Assembly: GCA_035295125.1 (NCBI GenBank)
Contig: DATGJP010000014.1
Location: forward strand, 1 to 38,199
DNA: 38,199 bases
Direction of reading: 5' to 3'
Source of the DNA: JAICMB01 sp035295125
GTDB taxonomy: Bacteria; Acidobacteriota; Terriglobia; Bryobacterales; Bryobacteraceae
Shown here: in pieces, positions 23,559-32,502 of the stretch
Numbering within the stretch: the stretch's first letter is position 1
Layout: each line of letters opens with the position of its first letter
Program-made: the position numbers and the translations under genes
Notes under the pieces: model-generated
Seen by the model: the letters and a program-made list of their open reading frames with translations, nothing else
Told to the model about the DNA's origin: nothing
Database searches by the model: none

Positions 23559-25970
23559 ATGTCGAGCCTTGTCGGCGATCTACGCTACGCCTTCCGTCTT
23601 TTCAGGCAAGCGCCAGGATTCACGATTGTCGCAATCTGCGCGCTGGCACTGGGAATCGGCGCCAACACAGCGATCTTTTCGACGCTCAGCGCAGTGATCC
23701 TCCGGCCGCTGCCCTATGAGGATCCGGATCGGGTGGTGATGGTATTTGAGGACGCGAGTTCGATCGGGTTCGCGCGAAACACGCCCGCGCCCGCGAATTT
23801 CTTTGACTGGCGCGAACAGAATCACGTCTTCACCGACATGGCGGCGACGCGTTACCGCTCGCGGGCGATCACCGGCGACGGCGCAGCCGAACAATTACTG
23901 GGCAACGCCACAACTTCAAATTTCTTTTCCGTCCTGGGCGTCCATCCGATCATCGGCCGCACCTTCACGGAGGCGGAGGATCGCGATGACGCGCACGTCG
24001 CCGTGATCAGCTACTCGCTTTGGCAGCGACGCTACGCCGGCGCCCAGGATATTACGAGCCGGACCATCCTTCTCGATGGCGCGAACTACCAGGTCATTGG
24101 CGTGCTGTCCCGGGATTTTGTGTACCGTGACCGGCGGATCGATTTCTGGTTTCCGATTCACGTTACCCCCGCGTTTCGCGCCACACGTCAAAGCCATTTC
24201 CTGAGCGTGGTCGCTCGGCTGAAACCGGGGGCGACGATGGCACAAGCTTCCTCCGACATGTTAGCGATCGCGAACCACCTGAAGCAGCAGTATCCGCAAG
24301 CCAATCGTTATACGGGCGCGGTGGTGGTGCCGATGAAGGAGGATTTGCTCGGTGGGACCCGAACCGCGCTGTTGGTGCTGATGGCTGCCGCGGGATGCGT
24401 TCTGCTGATCGCGTGTGCGAATCTTGCGAGCCTCTTGCTGAGCCGGGCGGTCGCGCGCCGGCGAGAACTCGGGATTCGCGCCGCACTCGGCGCTCGCCGC
24501 AGCCGTCTGATCCGGCAGATGATCACCGAGGGCGCATGTCTCTCGGTACTGGGCGGCATGTTTGGCCTGGCATTAGCGCTTGGGGGAATGCGTATCCTCG
24601 AACGGATGGTCCCGCGGAGTTTGCCGCTTTCGGCGCAACCACGTATCGACGGGCAGTTGCTGCTGTTCACGCTCGTGCTCTCGTTGCTCACCGGGCTCCT
24701 GTTCAGCATCGTGCCCGCGTTTCAGGCAGCGCGAGCCTCGGTAAACGAATCGCTCAAGCAAGGCGGGCGATCCGGTGCCGACGTTCGCAGCCGCACGATG
24801 CGCGACGCCCTGGTCGTGCTCGAAGTCGCCTCCGCGCTGGTGCTGTTGACCGGCGCGGGCCTCATGATCGAGACCATGGCGAAGTTGCGCGGAGTCGAGC
24901 TCGGTTTTCGTTCCGATCATCTGTTGACGCTGCGGACGGCGATGGGACCCAAGTACAAGGAAAACCCACCAGCGCTCGAATATCAGCGCCGCGTTTTGGA
25001 ACAGGTTTCGGCGCTGCCCGGAGTCACAGGAGCCGCGTTCGGATCGACGTTGCCGTTCCAGAGCATCGGCAATACGCAAGGGTATCAAGTGGAGGGCGTC
25101 GCACCCGATCCGTCGTTTTCGCCCGATGCACTGTATCGCTCCGGCTCGTGGAATTACCTGCAACTCTTGCAGGCGAAGGTGGTCGAAGGACGATTGTTCG
25201 ACGGCAGCGAAACTCCCTCTTCGCCCCTCGCGGTGATTATCAATGAAACGTTCGCACGCCATTTTTGGCCGCACCAATCGGCGATCGGTCATCGGCTCTC
25301 AACCAACTTCCCCGATCCGAAATGGCGGACGATCGTCGGCGTCGTCGCGGATGTGCAGGAGCGCGGTTATGATTTGTGGATGAAGCCGGCAATCTATTTT
25401 CCAACTTCGCAGGAGCCCTACGGCACTAGCGATGCGGACAACCTCGTCGTGCGTTCCAGCAGTGATCCGCTCGTGCACGTTTCCGCGATTCGCCGCATCG
25501 TCGCTTCGATTGATCCCGATGTACCCGTGTCCAACGTGCTGACGATGGATCAAATCATCGATGCGACGGTATCCGATCGCCAGCAGCAGATGACACTGCT
25601 GGGCGCTTTCGCGGGACTTGCTCTGGTGCTGGCGTCGATTGGACTGTATGGAGTGCTCGCTTATGCGGTCACGCAGCGCAGCAAGGAACTCGGGCTGCGG
25701 ATGGCGCTGGGCGCAAGCGCATTGAACGTCACAGGCCTGGTGGTACGCCATGGCCTGATGCTGACGGGAATTGGCCTGGCGATCGGTCTGGCGGCTTCTT
25801 TGGCGGCGACGCGAGCCCTAAAGACGGCCCTCTATGGCGTGAGCGCAACCGACCCTCGCACGTTCGTCAGTGTCGCCGCGGTATTGATTCTGGTTGCGCT
25901 GCTGGCATGCTGGATTCCGGCGCGCCGGGCATCCAGGCTCGATCCGATCGTTGTGCTGCGGGAAGAGTAA
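23559..25970 (+). CDS. ADOP-type ABC transporter permease (FtsX/MacB-like)
   Basis: An 803-residue member of the acidobacterial duplicated orphan permease type. Two MacB-like periplasmic core domains alternate with FtsX membrane blocks. Helices lie at about 20-45, 268-295, 324-346, 365-388, 416-440, 680-702, 730-752 and 770-790. Family motifs include DLRYAFRLFRQAPGFT, NPTAxxxx-like LALGIGANTAIFS, the post-TM2 RRRELGIRAALGARRSRLIRQ and the C-terminal RSKELGLRMALGAS with RRASRLDPIVVLREE. No ATP-binding subunit is encoded next to it, as is normal for these orphan permeases. By family it may be a mechanotransmitter-like exporter component; its cargo is unknown. It converges on a second ADOP gene. 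Confidence 0.93.
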   Translation: MSSLVGDLRYAFRLFRQAPGFTIVAICALALGIGANTAIFSTLSAVILRPLPYEDPDRVVMVFEDASSIGFARNTPAPANFFDWREQNHVFTDMAATRYRSRAITGDGAAEQLLGNATTSNFFSVLGVHPIIGRTFTEAEDRDDAHVAVISYSLWQRRYAGAQDITSRTILLDGANYQVIGVLSRDFVYRDRRIDFWFPIHVTPAFRATRQSHFLSVVARLKPGATMAQASSDMLAIANHLKQQYPQANRYTGAVVVPMKEDLLGGTRTALLVLMAAAGCVLLIACANLASLLLSRAVARRRELGIRAALGARRSRLIRQMITEGACLSVLGGMFGLALALGGMRILERMVPRSLPLSAQPRIDGQLLLFTLVLSLLTGLLFSIVPAFQAARASVNESLKQGGRSGADVRSRTMRDALVVLEVASALVLLTGAGLMIETMAKLRGVELGFRSDHLLTLRTAMGPKYKENPPALEYQRRVLEQVSALPGVTGAAFGSTLPFQSIGNTQGYQVEGVAPDPSFSPDALYRSGSWNYLQLLQAKVVEGRLFDGSETPSSPLAVIINETFARHFWPHQSAIGHRLSTNFPDPKWRTIVGVVADVQERGYDLWMKPAIYFPTSQEPYGTSDADNLVVRSSSDPLVHVSAIRRIVASIDPDVPVSNVLTMDQIIDATVSDRQQQMTLLGAFAGLALVLASIGLYGVLAYAVTQRSKELGLRMALGASALNVTGLVVRHGLMLTGIGLAIGLAASLAATRALKTALYGVSATDPRTFVSVAAVLILVALLACWIPARRASRLDPIVVLREE

Positions 25971-26120
25971 CCTGCAATCTATTCGAACAGTCGTCAAGCA
26001 CCTCGATTGTGTCTGTCCAGCTTTTGTCATCGGACTGGAAACGGGTAGCCGATGGGTCGTGCCGTGAAGCCCCCGTGAGCCCCCTGTGCCCCTATATGGC
26101 TCAACAGGTTGCGAGCCAAG

Positions 26121-26157
26121 GCGGGGCAGGCATTCAGCCAGACATTCAGCCTGCCCG
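26121..26157. repeat. REP-like palindrome (copy of the element at 34595)
   Basis: In the 241-bp gap between the two convergent permease genes, ggcaggc and gcctgcc arms flank an attcagcc-rich centre. The 17-mer gacattcagcctgcccg at 26141-26157 recurs exactly at 34595-34611, in another intergenic gap. This suggests a dispersed genomic repeat. Confidence 0.55.
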
Positions 26158-26175
26158 ACTTCAACCACAGTCTGT

Positions 26176-26202
26176 GAGACGGTAAATCGAATTAACCGTC
26201 TC
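26176..26202. terminator. Hairpin between convergent permease genes, possible bidirectional terminator
   Basis: A perfect 8-bp inverted repeat, gagacggt (26176-26183) and accgtctc (26195-26202), has an 11-nt spacer that can itself pair partly. It lies 10 bp from the end of the minus-strand permease gene and about 200 bp after the plus-strand one. There is no T-run, so intrinsic termination is uncertain. Confidence 0.45.
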
Positions 26203-26211
26203 GCAACGCAA

Positions 26212-28614
26212 TCATTGTGACTGCAAAGCCTGAACCGGATCGATAGACGCCGCCCGCCAGGCGGGCAGGACGCTTGCCGCTAATGCTATGGCGGCCAGGA
26301 CACACGCTGCAAAAGCGTATGCCACCGGATCAATCGTCCCGACTCCGAAGACCAACTTCGTAAGCAAACCGCGCAGCCAAAGGGAGGCGGCAAGCCCGGC
26401 AATCAGTCCCAACAGTGCAGAACCTGAGAGTTCTTTCGCCACCAGGCGTACAATGTGGGCCGGCGTAGCCCCGACTGCCATGCGCAGGCCGATTTCGGCA
26501 CGGCGCTGCGTCACCGCGTAAGAGAGCACAGCATAGATTCCGACCGCCGCCAGCAGAAGGGCACATGCCGCCAATGCGGAGATGATGACGCCGTTGAAGC
26601 GTGAACCCGAAAGCGTGCGGTCGACTAGCGCCTCCATGGTCGTGAGTTCGCTGATCGGCTGGTCCTTATCGACGGCGAAAACCTCGCGGCGGACGGCGGA
26701 AGCGAGCTTCCAGGAATCGCCGCTGGTCTTGACCACGAAATCGGTGCGGTGCTGGGCGCGTTGCGTGTAGGGCACGTAGAGATCGGGCCACGCGCCTTCC
26801 CATTCGCGATAGTGCACCGCGCCTGCTACGCCGACTACCATCAGCCACGGAGCTTGAGGGCCGGAACCCAGGCGAACGCGTTTGCCGAGGGCGTCGCCAC
26901 GGGGCCAGTGACGTAGGGCGGTGTTCTCGTCAACAATGACCACGCCGGGAGCGGTCGTGGTATCGGAAGCGGTGAAATCGCGGCCCGCCAAAAGGGGGAC
27001 TCCCATCGTGCGGAAATAGCCTGGGCTGATGGCTTCGTAGTTGCCGTTCGGATTCGGATTGGGCGGGCCGGCCTGTTGACCTTCCACCGTGTACACGGTG
27101 TCCCATCCCACGGCGCCGGAAAGTGGCCGGATGAGCACGGCGGCGGCCGATTCCACTCCTGGCAGCGAACGCAAGCGAGCCAGGATTTCGGAGTATCGTG
27201 CGCGGCGCGCCTCCTGTTTGGACTCCTGAACCGTGACACGGAAGGTCAGAATCCTTTGGGGCGCGAAGCCGGGATTCACGGCGGCGAGATTGATGAAGCT
27301 GTGTACGAGCGTTCCGGCGCCGACCAACAGCATCGCGGAGAGACCGCCCTCCACCGCGACGAGCAGGCGTCGCAGGCGCGATTGCGATGCGGAGCCGGTC
27401 GACCAGCGGCTCGCCTGTTGGAGCGCTTCGTTCGTGTCCCGGTGCGAAGCCTGAATCGCAGGGCCCACGCCAAAGAGCAGAACAGTAACGATCGTCGCGC
27501 AGAGCCCAAATGCGAGTACCTGCGGATCGATGGCTGCTTCGGCGATTCGAGGCACATCGGCAGGAGCCAGCGCGGCAAGCACCCGCGTGCCGACGGCGGC
27601 AAGAAGCAGGCCGAGCCCGCCGGCTACCGCAGCCAACGCAACCGATTCGCCGACCAACAGGCGCACGAGCTGCTTACGACTCGCGCCCAGAGCCATGCGG
27701 ATGGCCAATTCCTGGCTGCGCTCCGCCGCGCGATTCAAGAGCATGTTGGCGGCATTGTCGCAGGCGATCAGTAACACCAATAAGACCGCTCCCAGCAGAA
27801 TCCATACCGCGGGTCGGGCCGCTCCGTAGATTTCATCGATCAAGGGTGTTGCGGCTACCGCATGCCACTCTCCGGGCGGCGGCTGGACGGTTTTCATCGA
27901 TCGGGCGATGGCGTCGAGCCGAGCGCGGGCCTGTTCCACTGAAACGCCAGGCCTCAGGCGGGCCACTGCGCGGAACACCCCGAGTTCGGCGCTCTTCTCC
28001 ACATCCGGCCATGCCGCGTGAAGGGGCAACCACACAGCGACATCGCGCGGAAAATCGAACTCCGGCCGGGTGACGCCCACCACGGTCACCTCGCCTCCGG
28101 AGACGCGCACTTGCCTGCCGATAATTCCAAAATCGCCGCCGAACCGGCTGCGCCACAGACGATAGCTCAGAACCAGGCGAGGGGGTGCGGCGGGGCGGTC
28201 ATCGTCCTCGGTGAGCAGCCGGCCGGCGAACGGCCGCGCGCCGAGCACACGAAAGCAGGCGCCGGAAACGGTGGTGCTGTCGACCTGTTCCGGCCGGTCC
28301 CCGGCATACAGCGTCAGGTCGAGATTCACCGAAGACACCAATGCCATGCCTTCGAGAACATCTCCGGCCTTGCTCCACTCGATGAGATCGCGATAGCTCA
28401 GCTCCACCCGCTTCTGTCCGTGCTCCTCGTCGGCTCGCCAAAGAGACACCAGCCGGTGCGCGTCCGCAAAGCCGAGGGAGCGGATCAGCATCGCGGAAAA
28501 GACACTGAACACCGCAGTGGAAGCGCCGACCGCAAGTGCAAGACCGGCCACGACCGGAAGAGTAAATCCCGGCGCGCGGCCGAGCTGCCGGAGCAGGCGA
28601 AGCGCGCCGCTCAT
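26212..28614 (-). CDS. Second ADOP-type ABC transporter permease, coupled to the selenoprotein gene
   Basis: An 800-residue FtsX/MacB-like permease of the acidobacterial duplicated type. Helices lie at about 18-43, 266-292, 325-350, 365-387, 413-438, 673-698, 725-748 and 765-790. Motifs are RRLGRAPGFT-like RQLGRAPGFT, LALAVGASTAVFSVFSAM, RSQELAIRMALGASRKQLVR, RRAEIGLRMAVGATPAHIVR and the end AASIDPVQALQSQ. It is clearly diverged from the plus-strand ADOP in sequence. Its ATG (28614-28612) overlaps the TGA of the upstream thioredoxin/TlpA gene in an ATGA, so the two are translated from one message. That makes a functional link between the redox protein and this permease plausible, for example cargo or extracytoplasmic domain thiol maintenance, but this is inference. 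Confidence 0.92.
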   Translation of the reverse strand: MSGALRLLRQLGRAPGFTLPVVAGLALAVGASTAVFSVFSAMLIRSLGFADAHRLVSLWRADEEHGQKRVELSYRDLIEWSKAGDVLEGMALVSSVNLDLTLYAGDRPEQVDSTTVSGACFRVLGARPFAGRLLTEDDDRPAAPPRLVLSYRLWRSRFGGDFGIIGRQVRVSGGEVTVVGVTRPEFDFPRDVAVWLPLHAAWPDVEKSAELGVFRAVARLRPGVSVEQARARLDAIARSMKTVQPPPGEWHAVAATPLIDEIYGAARPAVWILLGAVLLVLLIACDNAANMLLNRAAERSQELAIRMALGASRKQLVRLLVGESVALAAVAGGLGLLLAAVGTRVLAALAPADVPRIAEAAIDPQVLAFGLCATIVTVLLFGVGPAIQASHRDTNEALQQASRWSTGSASQSRLRRLLVAVEGGLSAMLLVGAGTLVHSFINLAAVNPGFAPQRILTFRVTVQESKQEARRARYSEILARLRSLPGVESAAAVLIRPLSGAVGWDTVYTVEGQQAGPPNPNPNGNYEAISPGYFRTMGVPLLAGRDFTASDTTTAPGVVIVDENTALRHWPRGDALGKRVRLGSGPQAPWLMVVGVAGAVHYREWEGAWPDLYVPYTQRAQHRTDFVVKTSGDSWKLASAVRREVFAVDKDQPISELTTMEALVDRTLSGSRFNGVIISALAACALLLAAVGIYAVLSYAVTQRRAEIGLRMAVGATPAHIVRLVAKELSGSALLGLIAGLAASLWLRGLLTKLVFGVGTIDPVAYAFAACVLAAIALAASVLPAWRAASIDPVQALQSQ

Positions 28615-30467
28615 GGTTGCATCAGTTTGTCGAGAACTTTCGTAACCTCTTCATGAAGGCTGGGAGGAGCGCCATACAACACCTGTTGAGTCTTCCCTTC
28701 CCGATCGAACAGAAACAGCGTGGGCACGGCGGTAATGTCGCCAAAAGCCTCGGCGGTGGAGGCATCTGTAATGGCCCAATGAAGGTCGTGGCTCAACGAA
28801 GCCACCATGGTGCGAACCTGCGGCTCGGGCGATTCCACGGCGAGCGCCAGAATGCCCAGGCGATCACCGTACTTCTGCTTTAACTCACCTAACCATTGCA
28901 GCGTGGACCGGCACGGGATGCACCAGGTAGCCCAAAACTCGACCAGCACCGGACGGCCGGCGAGATCGTTCGCCGCGATCGGCTTGCCCTCCAGGTCGCG
29001 CAGCGTGACACGCGGAAGGCTCTCGACGGCGCGGAGCGATCCGCTTTCGCCCGCGTGTTCGCGGCTGACCTGGTCCTTGTGGCCCGCCAGAATCAAATCG
29101 ATCATGCGCGTGAGGTCGGCTGTGAACTTCGCCTGGTTCGCCGCATCGCGCCACGGAGCGTATCGCCCGGAGCCCTCCTTTTCGCCGAAGTACCCGAACT
29201 CGCGCGGGCTGGCCACCAGCACGTCATCCACAAAAACAGCCGGATAGCCTTTCACACCGAATCGTTCCGCAAGCTTGGATGCACCGAAATTCTCACTGAC
29301 AAAATTGACCTGCCCTGGATATTTCGCCGCCACGGACTGTACCAGCAAACTTGCCGGATCGGAGATGTTTCAAGTGTAGGGCCAGCGGACCAGGGTGACA
29401 TCTACTGTCTTGCCTTTGGTTTCAAGTAATGCCGGCGCCGTCTTCATAGCCGCGGCATAGGCGGGAAGCACCTCGGTGACAATCGCCTGTGCGCTACGCC
29501 ACTCGTCCGCACTCGGCGCGGAGCCGTCGGGATGAGCGACCTGCCAGGCGGCACGCTCCAGGAAGATTTGCGGGATGGAATCGTCGCGTCCGGAGCCGGC
29601 AAGTTTGGCTCTCTCGGCATCGATTGCCGCCTTCAGTTCTTTCTGCCGGTTTGCCGCGACCGGCGCCGGGTCGAGCATGGCGTAGTGCCTGACGGCTTCC
29701 AGGTATTGATAGAGAGCGCCATAGTAGAACCTGGTTGAATCCAACTCGCGCGCCAGCTTGATAGTTGAGTTGAGCGCTATAAAACGGGGATGCTGCTCGA
29801 TGGACGCCGGCGGCTTGAATGCCGCGTCGGTCTTGGCCTGAAGGGCCATCAGATCCGGCAGCATCGATCGCGCGGACCATCCCGGCTTATTGCCGGCCAC
29901 TTGCAAAGACGCGCAGAAGTTGGCAAACTTCGCTTCACCGCGTGCCTGGCCGACATAGAAGAGACCGTCCGCAGGACCGGTAGCCAAGGCAAATCCACGG
30001 CCACCGTCGAGCAGCGGCACACTCCTACCAAGCGCCGTTTCCGCCATCGCCCGGATTGCAGCCGGCGAGCCATTCCAGTTTTTGGCCTTGACCTGGCTGG
30101 AGAGCGACGTCAATTCCTGACTCGTTTTGTCCCATTCCGCGTCGAACGCAGCCATGTTTTTCTCGACGGTATGCGCTTTCGCGGTCACTTCGCCGACGCC
30201 TTCGAAAAGATCGTATGCCTGAAGCAGTCTTTCGAGCGCCAGGTACACCGAATTCGACTGCAGCGACTCGCCTGCCGCCTTCAGTGCGCCATGTGCGTCC
30301 TTCACAACCTCGGGCATGGCTGAATTAGCAGATTTATTGGCTTGTTCTGCTCGTTGAATCTCAGCGGCAACCTGCGCTTTGGCATCCTGGTCGGCAGCAA
30401 ACAGCCGCAGCGCCACCGGGCCGGCCAATACAAGGCCTGCCACAAGCAAAGTCCTGGTAGTCTGCAT
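28611..30467 (-). CDS. Probable selenoprotein: exported helical domain + Sec-thioredoxin fold + TlpA domain (in-frame TGA read as Sec366)
   Basis: One frame runs from ATG 30467 to TGA 28613-28611, interrupted only by TGA at 29372-29370. Residues 1-25 are a signal peptide. Residues 26-355 form a helical domain (DLFEGVGEVTAKAHTVEK, FYYGALYQYLEAVRHYAM) that I do not recognise. Residues 355-430 are a thioredoxin fold: strand VDVTLVRWPYT, then the TGA where the first redox Cys belongs (U366, Ser369 at +3), helix SLLVQSVAAKY, strand VNFVSENF, and cis-Pro loop GYPAVFVDD (P409). Residues about 475-618 are a TlpA/ResA-like domain with WCIPC (C516, C519). The half after the TGA has only a TTG start inside helix 1 and no ribosome site, so an independent gene is unlikely. 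A SECIS-like hairpin follows the TGA. I infer an exported thiol/selenol oxidoreductase. The alternative is a nonsense mutation. Confidence 0.82.
29342..29372 (-). promoter_or_regulatory. UGA plus SECIS-like hairpin
   Basis: On the minus strand the TGA (29372-29370) is followed after 12 nt by ccggcaagtttgctgg (29357-29342). This folds as CCGGCA/UGCUGG, six pairs including one G-U, closing an AGUU loop. The loop G lies 20 nt after the TGA, with a U next to it, matching the spacing of the loop GGU in the E. coli fdhF element as I recall it. Bacterial SECIS elements recruit SelB in just this position. Confidence 0.72.
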
Positions 30468-30497
30468 TTGAGTTTAGACGCCTGCCGCGGGTTCTTG

Positions 30498-30507
30498 TCA
30501 CCTCCTT
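30498..30507 (-). promoter_or_regulatory. Perfect anti-SD complement displaced 30 nt from the selenoprotein start
   Basis: On the minus strand aaggaggtga, a full complement of the 16S rRNA tail, ends 30 nt before the ATG at 30467. No ATG, GTG or TTG follows it at the normal 5-9 nt, and an in-frame TAA 9 nt before the ATG excludes an upstream start. It may be a standby ribosome site or belong to a leader; nearer the ATG there is no Shine-Dalgarno sequence. Confidence 0.5.
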
Positions 30508-30550
30508 TCGATGTAGAAGGCGAGTCGGGATAAGACTGAAGAAAAGTAGG

Positions 30551-30612
30551 AGGATTGCATCCTGCTTGTGGCGGATTGAAATCCGCCGCCGGTTGAAAAC
30601 CTGCCTTACAAG
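30551..30612. repeat. Multi-hairpin REP-like element in divergent promoter gap
   Basis: Three hairpins follow one another: aggat-tgc-atcct (30551-30563), ggcggat-tgaa-atccgcc (30570-30587) and ggtt-gaa-aacc (30591-30601). Arms cttgt (30565-30569) and acaag (30608-30612) can close the last two into a branched structure. It lies in the 196-bp gap between the divergent selenoprotein and GH30 genes. It resembles dispersed palindromic repeats of large acidobacterial genomes, or it could be a structured leader. Confidence 0.55.
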
Positions 30613-30663
30613 AGTGAAGAAATCGGCGGCTTTGCAGTACCTGTGGAGTTGTCCGGAGGTACG

Positions 30664-32502
30664 ATGCAAGTTGTGAGATTCTGTTTTGTTGCGCAAGTGC
30701 TGCTGGCCACCTACTGTCTGCATGGCCAAACCGTGAGCGTCTGGCTTACAACTGACGATCAAAAGACTCTGCTCCAGCCGCAACAGCCTGTCTCATTCGC
30801 TCCGGGCGCTTCCCCGACAATTCCGACCATCTTTGTCGATGACTCCGTCGTCTACCAGTCCATCGAAGGCTTCGGCGCGTCATTCACCGATTCTTCGGCA
30901 TGGCTCATGGCTGAGAAAATTCCGGCAGGCTCACTCGACCAGGTGATGCATTCGCTTTTCGATCACAGCAAGGGCATCGGTATCAGTTTCGTGCGTAATC
31001 CGATGGGAGCATCCGACCTGGCGCGCTCCGATTATTCCTACGATGACGTGACCGCGGGCGTCACCGATCCATCCCTCAACTTCTTCCACATCGACCACGA
31101 CCGCGTCGACATCATCCCGCTGCTGCAGAAAGCCAAACTCATCAACGCGGATCTTAAGGTGATGGCCACTCCGTGGAGCGCTCCAGGCTGGATGAAGTCG
31201 ACTGGATCCATGATTGGCGGCACTCTGAACCCCGCCAATTACGATGCCTTCGCCAAATACTTCGTTCGCTACCTGCAGGCTTATTCGGACGCTGGAGTGC
31301 CGGTCGACTACATCAGCCCGCAGAATGAACCGCTCTTTGTGCCCACGGACTATCCCGGTATGTCGATGCCGGCCGCCGATCAACTTACGATTCTCAGGGA
31401 CCATCTTCTACCGGCCTTAGCCGCAAACCGGCTATCCACCAAGGTGTTGATTTACGACCATAACTGGGATGCCCCGGCGTATCCCCAAACACTCCTCGCC
31501 GACGCCAGCATATCGACTTCGTCGCAAATTGGTGGCATCGCGTGGCATTGGTACGGCGGAACTCCGGGAGCCATGAGCCTCTTGCACAACCAGCATCCCA
31601 ATCTCAACAACTACGTGACCGAAGCATCGGGTGGCACTTGGATCTCGGATGAGGTCAGGGCGGATTTCGAAACCATCATCCAATCCATGCGCAACTGGAG
31701 CAGCGCGTTCGTCAAGTGGGGTATGGCACTGGATGAAAACAGGGGTCCACATACTGGCGGCTGCGGCACGTGCACCGGACTGATTACCGTGAACCAAAGT
31801 TCAGGCGCCGTCACTTACAACGTCGATTACTATACGCTAGGCCATTTCAGCCAGTTTGTTCTCCCCGGTGCGGTTCGAATCTATTCGAGCAACGCGACAG
31901 GTATCGTCGACGCGGCTTTTCTAAACCGCGACGGTTCGGAGACGCTCGTCGTTTTCAATGACAGCTCGTCGAGCCGCACATTTCAGATCAGTTCACACCA
32001 ACGCTCTCTCGTTTATACGATTCCGGGCTTCTCCGGCGCTTCCTTTGTCTGGCCTTCGGTACACATTGCTTCACGCCGTTTCCACCATCCTGCTTATGGC
32101 GTGACGGCAGTGTCGCAACAGATCCAGGCATCGAGTTACACCGACATGTCTGGGCTCGAGACTGAGGCCACCTCCGACACCGACGGAGGATACGATCTGG
32201 GTTACTCGGTTAACGGGAGTTGGGCCGAGTATCGAAATATCGATTTCTCAACCGGCGTCAATTCCGTCAACGTCCGCATGGCCAGTGGGGGGATCGGAGG
32301 AAAGCTGGAGTTTCACTTGGACTCCCTCACTGGACCGCTGGTTGGGACCGCAACGCTCCCGGTCACCGGCGGGTGGCAGAGTTGGACAACTGTGACGGCC
32401 CCCATCGTCGGAGCGAGGGGGATCAGGAATCTTTTCCTGCTATTCAGAGGCAGTGAGACATCAGGCAGTGTTGCCAACCTGAACTGGCTTCAATTCCACT
32501 GA
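30664..32502 (+). CDS. Secreted GH30 glycoside hydrolase with C-terminal CBM6-like domain
   Basis: A 612-residue protein. I use ATG 30664, which has GGAGG at 30655-30659 and opens on a signal peptide (QVVRFCFVAQVLLATYC); the GTG 21 nt earlier adds no useful sequence. The catalytic (beta/alpha)8 barrel spans about 45-470: IEGFGASFTDSSAW, FVRNPMGASDLARSDYSYDD, TPWSAPGWMKS, acid/base Glu222 in SPQNEP and nucleophile Glu320 in TEASGG, the GH30 signature (glucosylceramidase/endo-beta-1,6-glucanase type). Residues about 475-612 are a family 6-like carbohydrate-binding module (GGYDLGYSVNGSWAEYRNID, GWQSWTTVTAPI). Likely role: outside the cell, on a beta-linked glucan or similar polysaccharide. Its last 42 bp overlap the convergent DJ-1/PfpI gene. 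Confidence 0.92.
   Translation: MQVVRFCFVAQVLLATYCLHGQTVSVWLTTDDQKTLLQPQQPVSFAPGASPTIPTIFVDDSVVYQSIEGFGASFTDSSAWLMAEKIPAGSLDQVMHSLFDHSKGIGISFVRNPMGASDLARSDYSYDDVTAGVTDPSLNFFHIDHDRVDIIPLLQKAKLINADLKVMATPWSAPGWMKSTGSMIGGTLNPANYDAFAKYFVRYLQAYSDAGVPVDYISPQNEPLFVPTDYPGMSMPAADQLTILRDHLLPALAANRLSTKVLIYDHNWDAPAYPQTLLADASISTSSQIGGIAWHWYGGTPGAMSLLHNQHPNLNNYVTEASGGTWISDEVRADFETIIQSMRNWSSAFVKWGMALDENRGPHTGGCGTCTGLITVNQSSGAVTYNVDYYTLGHFSQFVLPGAVRIYSSNATGIVDAAFLNRDGSETLVVFNDSSSSRTFQISSHQRSLVYTIPGFSGASFVWPSVHIASRRFHHPAYGVTAVSQQIQASSYTDMSGLETEATSDTDGGYDLGYSVNGSWAEYRNIDFSTGVNSVNVRMASGGIGGKLEFHLDSLTGPLVGTATLPVTGGWQSWTTVTAPIVGARGIRNLFLLFRGSETSGSVANLNWLQFH

Noticed and set aside
28611..29348. Stand-alone TlpA/redoxin gene with TTG start
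   Set aside because: The TTG is inside the first helix of a thioredoxin fold, no Shine-Dalgarno sequence precedes it, and no signal peptide is present; joining across the TGA gives a complete fold and an exported protein.
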